A stretch of 64,000 nt of DNA from Liolophura sinensis (lineage: Eukaryota; Mollusca; Polyplacophora; Chitonida; Chitonidae), in NCBI RefSeq assembly GCF_032854445.1, contig NC_088302.1, forward strand, positions 9,915,338-9,979,337, in the 5' to 3' direction. This document shows positions 10,550 through 22,500 of the stretch, piece by piece. The stretch's first letter is position 1. The number at the start of each line of letters is the position of its first letter. The notes under the pieces were generated by a model. It made no database searches, was not told the origin of the DNA, and saw only the letters and a program-made list of their open reading frames with translations. Both the position numbers and the translations under genes were made by a program.

Positions 10550-13500
10550 ATGAAGGTTACTAGTTACACGACAGATGACGTTAGTGCAGGGTTTAGGGTG
10601 TTGCTCTACACCTACCCCCATTCCCATGTGGAGACTGGCTCAGAGGAAATCTACCTGGAGGACATATGTAAAAGTGTGGCCAAGTCTGTGGGCATCAGCA
10701 CTGTCACATTTCCACTATTTGGGTTTGTAGACTCCACACACACAACATGGCTAGGCCTGCATGAGAAAATCATCCCTGAAGAATGGACAAACGGGGATGT
10801 TTATTTCCGCATGCGATTTTCACCAGAACAGAAAGTGCTACAGCACCTTGCTAAAAGAGAACCGAAATTTACAGAGTACTTCTACAACCAGTGCAGGCAT
10901 GACTTTTTAACGGAGAAACTATACAGTATATATGAGCAGCAGATTGACAAGGAGAAATCATTTGGGTTAGGGGTTTTGGAACGACTAATCTATTGTCGAA
11001 AAAATGACCTCAATGTGTGCAAAATACAATGTTTTATGGACAGCATTCCACCAACGAGGCAGAGTGATGTGAGGAGCAGGCTAAACCCACTGAGAAGTCT
11101 TCGGTTTAATCGCAATTGTAAAAGAGAATTGAAGAAATTAGACGAGCAAGTGGAGAATGGCAAGGTGGAGGATCTTTGGATGAGATTTATCGGTGGAATT
11201 TTTAACTACGTTGATAACTACTTGATTGAAAACTATGACGTACGAGTACAGTACCAAGAGGGCCACGTGGAAGACAAGAGGATTTATGTGAGGCCAAATG
11301 AAGAGGTAGATTATTTAGTCGTCAGTAATGTTTATTATTGCAGGTACACAAGCATGTACCCTGAATAATCCTAAATTTCATACATGACTGACTTGCCCAT
11401 TTTCCTGATTCTGAGAGTTCTATTGATTTTAGAAAAGTGTTTGCTTGGAACCTGATGTGATATTCTACTGGAAAGTTGTAAGTTTCAGCACTGAAAATAA
11501 TATTTGGTAACATTTATTTGCCTCTGAAAATGTCCTGTTCTGGGTGAAATTTTAGGTCATTTAGTCCTGTAGCTGTCCTATTTTGTATACATTTTTGCTG
11601 ATGGACAGCATGAAAGCTAACAAAGCTGGAAAGGTACATGTGAAATGTTAGCACCCACATACTGCTTATATTTATACGTCCCATGAGGTTCCCCACTATC
11701 CAGTTTAAACCAGCCATATCATCATATAACCATGGGGGCCTCTTTGGCCCTGTTAGTGTGACTCAGGAGCATCTCACTTACGAAATTTCTGTGAGTCTGA
11801 CCTGGTTATAAATGGGACTGTCCTCCAGCAAGCTGCAGATGGTGGCAGGTTTCCCCTGGACTCTGCATGGGCTCCTCCCACCACACTGCTGGCTGCTGTC
11901 ACATAAGTAAAATATTGTCGAGTACTATATAAAACAGCAATAAAGTAAATGTAAGTGACATCTAGGTTGAAGCACCTTGGGTCAGAAGTTTTCTGAAAGT
12001 TAGTTGTGTTCGAATATTTATTAGAGTAGAAATATTTGAAGAATCAATTAAAAGAGCAATATTATGAACATAGTTTTATGAATGATCCGTGTAAAAATCC
12101 TCTGCCCCAGAAGACATCTAGATTTACTGGCTGTGATGTTGTCTTACAGATTGTCTCTGTAGGAAGGCTGAAGGACATCCAGTCAATGGAGATTCATGAG
12201 AACTGTGAGAAGTCCACAGAGTTTGGCTGGCTTGTGTTGGTCTGTGGAGAGAGAGTCCCAAAGGTTTCTGTTATACTTTGTGAAGATTATTCCTGTCAAG
12301 CATGCATGCTGCTTGTATTAGAATGTGTCAAGTCCCTCGTTCTCACTTCTTGTGGGAGTCTTGGGGACAATTATTCCTGTCAAGCATGCATGCTGCTTGT
12401 ATTAGAATGTGTCAAGTCCCTCGTTCTCACTTCTTGTGCGGGTCTTGGGGACAATTATTCCTGTCAAGCATGCATGCTGCTTGTATTAGAATGTGTCAAG
12501 TCCCTCGTTCTCACTTCTTGTGGGGATCTTGGGGACAATAAATGCTCAACAGCGATCCTGTGGCTTTGTGCGTACTGATGTTTATTGAAGACCATTTATC
12601 TACTTCCTATACAGTGTTCATACCTGTACATCGGGTGTGGGGGGAAGTTTGTAAATCAACTTACCAAAGGTTGGTGGTTTAAATATAGAATACAAATTCA
12701 TGCTTTTGCAGAGACAGTCTTTACCACATACTCCTTACAGCACTGCCACCAATAGCAAATTTTGTACAGAAGTCTTGAAAAAATACTGAGGTCACTTGGG
12801 TCACAGTGACGAGACAGGAAGTGATGTCAGAAAACACAAACAATCTCAGACTTTGTCTCTGATGAAACTTTATACACATGCATTCTCTTTATCTAAGTAT
12901 GTGCAACATGATTCTAACCAAAACCTGAAACAACCACTTTTAGTTGATGAATGCTGATTAAATAGTTCCGCAGGAGGAGAAGCCTAAATAATCTTACGTG
13001 CGTCTCACAAGCTCCAAAGGTCAAGTTTGTGTAGTGGTGGCAGTGAGAGAGTGACTCATGCGCTGTAAGGAGTTTGCCAGAGAGGTTGATGTGCTTAAAG
13101 GAGAAGAAAATTTAAATAACAAACAAATACCGTTGAAAAGATTTTTTTTTTTTTTTTTTTTTTTTTTGATTGGTGTTTTACGCCGTACTCAAGAATATTT
13201 CACTTATACGACGGCGGCCAGCATTATGGTGGGTGGAAACCGGGCAGAGCCCGGCGGAAACCCATGACCATCCGCAGGTTGCTGACAGACCTTCCCACGT
13301 ACCCGTTGAAAAGAGCATGCATTTCTCCCAGGTGCATGCCATAAAAAAAAATTCTAATATGTACCTCAAGTTGATAAATTATAAGTAAGTCAGCGCCAAA
13401 ATCTGCTGTGGGCGACTCCATTTTGCCTAAGAGCTAGTCCTGAAGTCTTCTGTGTTAGGAGGAGAATTGCCGTTGGCAACCGCCGAAGTGCTGTTCGTAC

Positions 13501-16500
13501 ATTTTCGGTAGAACGCTTCTTCCCAGGAGGTAATTGAACAGTACAGTTCATTTTCCGCTTGACGATCAAGAAAGTGGAATGTGGAACATAGGTACTTAGT
13601 TTACACAAACAATCCGGCAGTTTTAATGACTCTCACTGGCTGAGAGGCAACACACACCCTGATTACAGGATGTTAAAGATGGAGGACGCCACGATATATG
13701 CCAGCTTTGCCGTTTTCAAGCTTTACATGTATGGCGAGTAAAAATCACAAAATTATGCAGCAGGCACCAAAAGATAGGAAAAAATGTGCTCTTTTCAGCC
13801 TATAGTGTCATTTATACAATTTATGCATGTTTTTAATTTGATTTTGGAGAAAACTTTACCTCCACACTCGGAATATTTCACTTGTGCTGCAATGATGAGA
13901 TTTATGGGTGGAGAGCTAGATGAAACCATCGCTCTTCACCAGGTACATACATGTACACCTGAAGAAAACTTTTCTTTTTCTCTAACATATACATCATTGG
14001 TTTGGCTTTAGTCCAGAGGTTTGTCAGGTGTACATGTATGTACCTGGTGAAGAGCGGTAGTTTCATCTAGCTCTCCACCCATGAATCTCATCATTGCAGC
14101 ACAAGTGAAACATTCCCCAGTGTGGAGGTAAAGTTTTCTCCAAAATCAAATTAAAAACATGCGTAAATTGTACTGAAAGGTTAGACTTATTAAACACATT
14201 ACCTTCCATCTGAATTACATGTAATTCTTTTGAATGTATTTATCAACTGGGGGCCTCCATGACCGAGGGGATTAGCACCCAGGAGCCTCTCACCAATGTG
14301 GTCACTGTGAGTTCATGTCTACCTCATGCTGGTTTCCTCTTTAGCCATACTTGGGAAGGTCTGGCAGAAACCTGTGAATGGTCATGGGTTTCCTGTGGGC
14401 TCTGCCCGGTTTACTCCCACCATAACAATGGTCCCCATCATATAAGTGAAATATTCTTGAGTAAGGAGTAAAACACCAATTAAATAAATAAATAAATATG
14501 CATAAAATAGGTGCATTGGGAAAACCAAGATTCAAACAGCTTCAAATGTTCTTTTTTCTGATTTTAGTTACAGAGTATACCAAACTTGTAAAAACATCAT
14601 AAGTTGGAATCCAGGCATTTTGTTTGAGTCTGCCACGAGAGGTTTCTCATCTGGGTCAATTTATAACACGTACTTATTTCAGATTCTGATGTTTAAAGAA
14701 AAAACAAAAGCGGAGTCATTTATGTCACTGTTGATTGGGTACTACCGACTGACGGTCAACTATTATTTCTGTCCAGTTGAAAGAATGGAACCGCCCTCCT
14801 TGAAACAACTAGACAAACTCTGTCATGGCCCTGTTCGGTGAGAAACATATCAAACTTTGTATATTTGGACTTTTGATTACTGGTACTTGGTTTCGTGAGG
14901 AGTATTTCAGGATCATTTGTTCCTCACACATGTTTTAGTTCGTATTATAAGATGGTGTTATCTGTCTATCCATAAAGTTAACTTTGTGGGGCTTTCTCTT
15001 AATCCTTTTTGTGATATATTGATTTTCCATGTCAACACTGTATATCAATAAATGCACATAAAAGTCGTCCATCACTAACTTGCCCATTTTTCCTGATTCT
15101 GAGAGTTCTATTTATTCTAGAAAGGTGTTTTGAGGTTAATTTGGAACAAGGGATGGTATCCTACTGGAAAATTGTAAGTTTCAGCACCAAAAATAAAGTT
15201 TTGTCACATGTAATTGCCTCAAAAACTGCACTTCTGTGGGCGAAATTTTAGATCATTTAGGGTAAGTATTTGAAATGAGAGTCTTTAATGTGATTATTCC
15301 CTGAAAGATATAGTTGGAGATTCCAAAGCTGTTATTTTAATTTATGAAATTATCTGGTGAAAATATGAATTAAAAATGTGTCTGTTTGTGAGGCACAGAA
15401 ATGGATATCTTTTTACTGATCTTCAGTCTTTCATTTTGTCATGGATTCCTTTTTATCTGGCATGTCTAGGCCATCAGTAAAAATATGTTCTTTGGTCGTA
15501 ACCTGGCTACCCCTGCAAAAAAAGAGCGTACTCTTAAAGTTGTTTTTGGGATTTTGATAGAAGTTTTTTATTTTTTTTTTTTTTTAACAGTGTTAATTTC
15601 TTCAATATCTCAAAAGTTTATCATTAACCAAGGGAAAAAAAAGGAATTCCTGACCAGTCAACTCTTTATTTTGCCCAACAAAGAATTTTTAAGGATGGCC
15701 CAAGAGCTACATATGTATTTCACTTCTTATTTTCTGTACTTTCAGCTACACGTATTGTAAAAACAGACTAAGGCTCAGAGGAGAAGGGACGTACATAGTG
15801 AAACAGTCAAGTGTGTTGGATCAACTGGAACTGATTTACAAACAGAAGGAGGGCGAAATAATAACGTTGACAATAGACTGCCTTCCCAATGGATATTTCA
15901 GGTTTACACCTGTTAATGGGGAGACAAGCAGAGAAGAACGGCTGTATCAGTTGATCAAAACTGACAAAAGGACTGAGCATCTAGTGGATGCTATACCGCG
16001 CAAACACGATGGTGAGTTTGGTTAGGAGCTACAAACGTAATTTGATGTTACTGACCCAAAATTTGGACCATGTTAAAGCTACTCATTTTGCATAATTCTG
16101 ACAATTCTATTCTTAGAAAGGTGTTTTGAGGTTTGTTTGGAATCCATGATGATATTCTGCTGGGCTACTAGTTTCAGCACCAAAAGTGATATTTTATATC
16201 ACGTTTTAAATTATTTTCCTCCAAAAATAGTGATTTTTGGCAGAATATTTTGGTCAAATACAGTTGTGTGTACATGTGTGGACAGGGTGTGTACATGTGT
16301 GGACAGGGTGTGTACATGTGTGGACAGGGTGTGTACATGTGTGGACAGGGTGTGTACATGTGTACATGTGTGTTCTATTAACAAGTGTAGACATACATGT
16401 AGTTAGTTAATTGGGCTGGAATACTAGCTAACTGGAATGGTTTGAAATATTATGATTTAAAGTGCGAGAGAAATACATGTAATGCTGGGGACACACCAGA

Positions 16501-19500
16501 CGCATTTTTTCACTCGTACAAGCGTATATTGTGAATTTCTAAACATCCGCCTAGTGTGTCCACTCCGGTGAGAGCATATTTCACAGGCAATCTTGTCCAC
16601 CCTGAAATTCATATGTATCAAACATATAAACTGTATCTGTTTCTGTGCACAGACAACTCTGGGCTTCTACTTTGTTGGAAAGGTGACACCGGTGACAATG
16701 TGCCCACCTCTGGTGAAAGACTACCACAAGTAGTCGTGCCATTCCTGAACGAGAATGCTGTCACAATCACGTCAACTGTTTTAGGTAAACATTCTTTATA
16801 TACTCAGCAGCCCTCACTTTTTGAGAGGCAGTGATGACAGCAGGTGTTTGGCATTGCTTTCTCAGCTGTTTGTGCGCTTAACAATAATTAATTTTACATT
16901 TTTTACACACAGTTTCTCAAAATGTAATTGAGATTACCAAATTTGGTACACACATTCTCCTCATTGTGGAAATCGCTTAATTATTTTTTTTTTTCCATTT
17001 TCTTTTTATTGTGACTGATTCTAGACTCTGGAAATGTGTTACCTTGTAGACATGATTTCATTGTTAAATGTGATTTTCTCCTCACTGTTGAATGAACCTG
17101 ATTAAGTTTTGAACTGGGAGACATTTTTTTTCATTTTGTTGATTTTGTACTGGATTGTTTGCATGTGCCCATGTGCTGTGCACAAAAAGAGGGCATATGT
17201 TCTTCAGAAACACACAGTGCATATGAAGGAGCAACTTTCAGTGTAATTTATGGAAATTTTAAAGTTTATTTTAAAGACAAATCTACTTTAGTTGGATTGG
17301 CCAGTTTCAAGGTTTCACAAAAAGTGTAATTTTCTCAATCAGCACAAAATATTGTCTTCAAAATATGCTCAAATAAACACCTTGCAAACATGCGAAAAAT
17401 TTTGAAGAATTACAGTTGTATGGCTAACTGACTTTCAGTGTTTTATGTTAAGGTCTTCTTTTCCTGGAAAAGTTCACTGTACATCTCTCACTTTTTGTCT
17501 TGTTTTAATGAAAGTCTTGAAGTAAAAGAAAACTAAATTATGACATAAGGTTCATCATACAGACAACTGAAAACTATGAGTAAAAATACTTTCGTTCATT
17601 TTTCAGATTTTTTTGGTTAAAAGGCATTTAGATATTTGAATACTCTGGTGGCCTTTAAGAGCCACATTGATGGTATCTAGGAACTCTGACGTCACAACAC
17701 CTTTTTTTGCCTGATGTTCACCAGAAGAAAAGAATTTTTGAGAACTTTATTTCAATAATCTTTTACTCATAGGTAAAAAAAGCTATTCCAATGTTCAGTG
17801 TCCATGATTAAAGTTGGAAAAACTTCCTGTGTCGTCAGATTTCCTAAACTCGGAAACTTTGGTCCATAAAGCACTTGTTAGAATTCAAATGTTTGAACGC
17901 CTTTAATTCTTTTCGTAAAAATCTAAAAGATAAATGAAAGTATATTTATGCATAGTTTTATGTGGTCTATTTAGTGATGCGTATTTTGATTTATAGAGGT
18001 CTTTTCCGTTAAGGACTGACAAAATTGTACATACACGTAAATGAAGACATGATGTAGTTTTATTGAGAAGACGCTTCAATGTGTTTCAGGAATTTCAGGC
18101 TATTACACAGAGGTCCTTGATGGCAATATGGCTAAAGGTGATACAAGGATTACCATTGCCGTGAAACGCCTCAAGAACCGCAACAGACACAAGTGTTTGG
18201 AGGTTTGTTTTAACTGAAGAAACGTTTCATTAGGGATCTAAATTCTCATAATGTAATAAAATCCCACAATGTAATAATTATTACTCTGTGGGTAGCACTT
18301 GCTACTATTAATGTAACATGAACACATTATGGGTAACAACGTGTTTCCAACATTTCCCAAAAGGCCTTCTCTGGTAATGTCAGGGGCTGACAGACAAAAG
18401 TAGGCTTGAATAGATAAGTGATGTGAATGTTGAGGTGTTACATTATGGGCAATTCCATGCTCAGAAACATGCATGAGTCATGCCAGTTATATAATGTAAT
18501 ACATATTGCATAATGGGCAGGAAGCCCATTGTGAATATTAACCATAATGTAATAATTATTACTGATTCTCACATTACATAATATTGTTACTCTTCTTTTA
18601 GCATTTGCTGTCTATATATGTAATGATGCTGCATTTTTGGTAGGAAGTGTTACAAATAGTGTAATAATTATTACATTAAAGGATTTTATTCACACAACTG
18701 GTATTTTACAGGGTAGTATCTATGTTTGTGTACATACATGTACAATTGCACAAAGTCATTATGTATTTTCCTCTGGTCTAAGTGATGGAACAGGTTGAAG
18801 GTTGAACTGGGGCTTGAAATGTCTCGATAAGTAAAGAAAATTCCCGTCAGTTCACTACCCTTGGTTTTGTGTGTTTACTTGCCTGCCTGTCCACTTAGCC
18901 TTTAGATTTTGCTTGATACTTGACAGTGAACAGAGTGAATCCATGTATGTGTATGGCTGTCAGTCATACCTGGTTTCCTCCTGACATTGGTTTCCTCCTG
19001 ACCCTGGTTTCCTCCCGACACTGGTTTCCTCCAGGTGTTGCCTCAAGTAAGCCTGAAATCATTTTTTGATTTATAATACTTGTAAAGTAATACGGAAATT
19101 ACAAGTGAAAAAGCAATCAAAATGTATAAGTACTGTATTTATGTGTAAAATGTTCACATGTCTGAAGGCCATAAAATTATACTTTTTATGCCAGCAGTAA
19201 GAATAGCAATCAGACAGATGTCATCACAAAAAGCACTAAGTGGTTTATAAAGTGGCTTATAAAGTGGATTCATTGATCAGAATCAAACAAAAGCTGGCGC
19301 TTGAAATAAGCTTTAAGTGGTATAAGTAAATCTTCAACCTTTTCAACCACTAAAGCACTTTTTTCAATGGAATGTATGCATTATGAATATGATGCTAAAA
19401 ATGATTTGTTTGCGTCAGTAAAAACGCAGGCTTCATAGAACTGTGAAAATTAGTTCTCTACACCCCATAGCTCTCAAAATGTTTCAAAATATTGGTTGTA

Positions 19501-22500
19501 GCGGTGGTTGAAAAGGTTGAAGAATTGGGGTATTCATGTTCACAGCTGTTGTGTACTGATGTTTATTTTGGCTCTGTCATGATTTTCTGTTTCCACATGA
19601 TTATGAGTCCTTGTTTTTTTTCCAGCCCTTTCTAGCAATGGTGCACAGAATGCGTGAGATGCATAGCTCTTACATCGTACAGTTACTGGGTGTTTGTCTT
19701 ATGCCCCCTGTCTACATTGCACTTGAGTATTCTCCCCACGGTGACCTTGCAACCTACTTGAAGCATTACCACACCATCGTTAGCCCGTCTCAGCTTCTGC
19801 AGGCTATGCTGTATGTGATCAGTGCTCTCCAGTATTTAATACCAGCTGCTCAAGTTAGTACAACATTACTCACTGTGACATACCTTAATTTCGACCTAAT
19901 ACCAATTCAAGTCCAGCTTATGCTGGTTTCCTCTCCGGCCATACGTGGGAAGGTCTACCAGCAACCTGTGGATAGTTGTGGGTTTCCTCCCACCATCATG
20001 CTGGCCGCTGTCGTATAAGTGAAATATTCTTGAGTACGTCGTAAAACACCAATCAATAATCAATCAATAAATAAAAAACCTAATATCACAACATATATTT
20101 ATATATATACTCAAGGTAGTCGTTCTCATGACTGTAATTCTTCTCATTTTTGGGACTTCTTTTTCTCCTCCTTTTACATGTAATTGTAACTGGAATTTGA
20201 GACCGCGGACATGTCATTTGCAGTTTTATTTGTGCCAACACGCTTTTCTCATGCAGGTACTAAATACATGTAGCATGGGAGTTAATACGAAACCAGATTT
20301 TTATTGGTGTTCGCAATTTACATGCGCTGTGCAGACTGGTCTGTTGTCTGGCATACTGTACTTGCTGGTTACTATTAGCCCTGGTTTTGTAAATATCATC
20401 CAAAGTTGTTCATTTCTATATATTTTCCCATGTAATCTTTCACATCGTTGTCTGCTTGCCACTGTATCATGCATATGAAGTGCCCGGATGTTGCCGGTAG
20501 ATTGATTAGACTGTTTCTCTTTTCTCACGTGGTTAGCCCATCTTCTCAACAACATATACATATCTTTACTGATCAGTAAAAACTGAGAGAGAAATGTGAT
20601 TTTTGGCTTTCTGTACTACTTATATCTGTCCACTGAAAACAGGGTGAGTGGGTGATTGGTTGGGGTTTAATGTCGTATTTAAAAATTTACCGAAGTCAAT
20701 CCAAGCCATTATACTGATACACGTCAACCAGTCATTGTACTATCCCCTTCATTCTGAATGCCAAGTGAGGCAGTAACAATTTCCTCTTTTAAGGTCTTAG
20801 GTGTGACATGACCCAGGATTGACCCTGGACCCACCGCCTCTCTAAACGGTTGCTCTACAATCTGTGCTATTGGGGCTGGTCACACTGAAGTAGAAGTATA
20901 AAAGAGTACAAATTAAGTGTGTATATGTTAAATACAGAGTACGTTGTTTCTGTTACACAGAGCTGGAAAGGAAATTTTTGAATATTTTTGGAATCAAAAC
21001 TGATTCATAATTTTAGTAAAATTGATATCTTGGTGCATATGGCCTTTATTAAATTGTGAGCTGACATGCCGTTCAGAAAAATAAATAACAAAATTTTACC
21101 TGTTCTGTGAGTCCACTTCTAAGTATTCCCTTTAAGATTACCATAATTACCATATGGGCCTCTAAGGTCAAGGTGGTTAGCACGCCAGTGTCGTGCCATG
21201 TCCCCGGAGGCTCTCACCAATAGTCGCTGTGAGTTCAAATCCTGCTCATACTGATTTCCTTTTGTGGGTTTTCCCCGGGGTGAGGTTTTGCCCTGTTTCC
21301 TCCCACCATAATGATTGCAGCTGGTGTATAAGTCAAATATTCTTGAGTATAATGTAGAACATGAATCAAATAAATAAATGAATAAATATACCAAAAATAT
21401 CCCACATAAGTGTACAATATTCAAACAATACCTGTACATTTATTTGATGTATACCACGAGCATAACTCCAAGTATATTTATTTTTTGTAGGAGAGTCGTT
21501 TTTTGGCACATGGTAACATTCGCTGCCGCAATATCATCGTGTTTCACCATACCAGTGTGATGGAAGTAAAACTGGGAGACCCAGGCCTGGTATATCTCTA
21601 CAACCAGCTTCCGTTAGAACATCAGTGTAACCAGGAAAGGTAGGTCTTTATAGTTAAACTTTGCCTGGCCATTTAAATGAAGGATCATTCACCTGTTTTT
21701 TTATGCGTCCGGTGTACAATTTGTCACATGCTCTTATTTCATCCAATGTTTTATCAGTCACATCTTCTTTGTGGATTCGGTGGATGATCTGTTACATCCA
21801 CCGAATGTGTAGTTTATAGTCACCTGTTTTTACACATCCAGCGTATAACCTGTCACATGTTCTTAGTGCATCCAATGTTTGATCAGGTTTTCTTCGTGCA
21901 CTATGTGGATGACTTGATATTGGATCATGGATTGTCAGGCATCATGTGTGATGTCAGGCACCTGAGCTGGTGTTGGGTACCTTATGTGGTGTCGCGCACC
22001 AGGTGTGGTGTCAGGTACCTAGAGTGGTGTTGGGGCACACCTCGCAAGGTGCCAGGGAAAGTAGGTTCCAGGCAGGGGGAAGTCCTCCATTATGATTTGA
22101 TTTCCTTCATGGATAAACCAGACTGATGATGAATAAGTGAAGTGTTTTTAATTACAAAACAAATTAATTGAACTAAATCACTTTCCAAACCATTACTAAA
22201 AGAAAAATCATACACAGGGTGTGAACATTCACAAGGATGATTTTGGTCCTCTTTTTTGTCTTGTTTTGGTTCTCTTTTGTCCTGTTTTCTCTTTCTCATC
22301 CAAAACATCAAATAATCTTAAGCGCAGCATAAAACCCTAATATTTCCCTTTAAAGTTAAGTACATATGAATCAGTGCATGTTTCAGACTTCCATGGCTAG
22401 CCCCAGAGCTGAGGAGTGACCTGAATGCTATGACTCCAGAGAGTGAGATATATGCCTTTGGGACCACAGTTTGGGAGATGTGGGCCAAGGGTGACCAGCC

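Larger units (their letters stand above)
11344..12121 (+). other. JAK intron 1 (MITE copy 1 plus a SINE)
   Basis: The donor is CAG|GTACAC at 11344. The acceptor chosen is CATCTAG before 12122, because it restores the frame; the acceptors ending at 12149 and 12162 both run into stops. The intron holds one MITE copy (11359-11564) and one diverged SINE (11731-11950). Confidence 0.6.

Noticed and set aside
12302-12541. Open frame made of a repeated [14 protein letters not shown] unit
   Set aside because: It is a second frame of the 84-bp tandem repeat; the frame is open only because the unit length is a multiple of three.
14683-14837. Independent small gene at this exon
   Set aside because: [15 protein letters not shown] is the FERM F3 end of JAK, and its splice phases fit the neighbouring JAK exons.
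16137-16406. Open frames on both strands with VCTCVDR / CPHMYTP repeats
   Set aside because: They are readings of the 21-bp repeat GTGTGTACATGTGTGGACAGG and have no other protein character.
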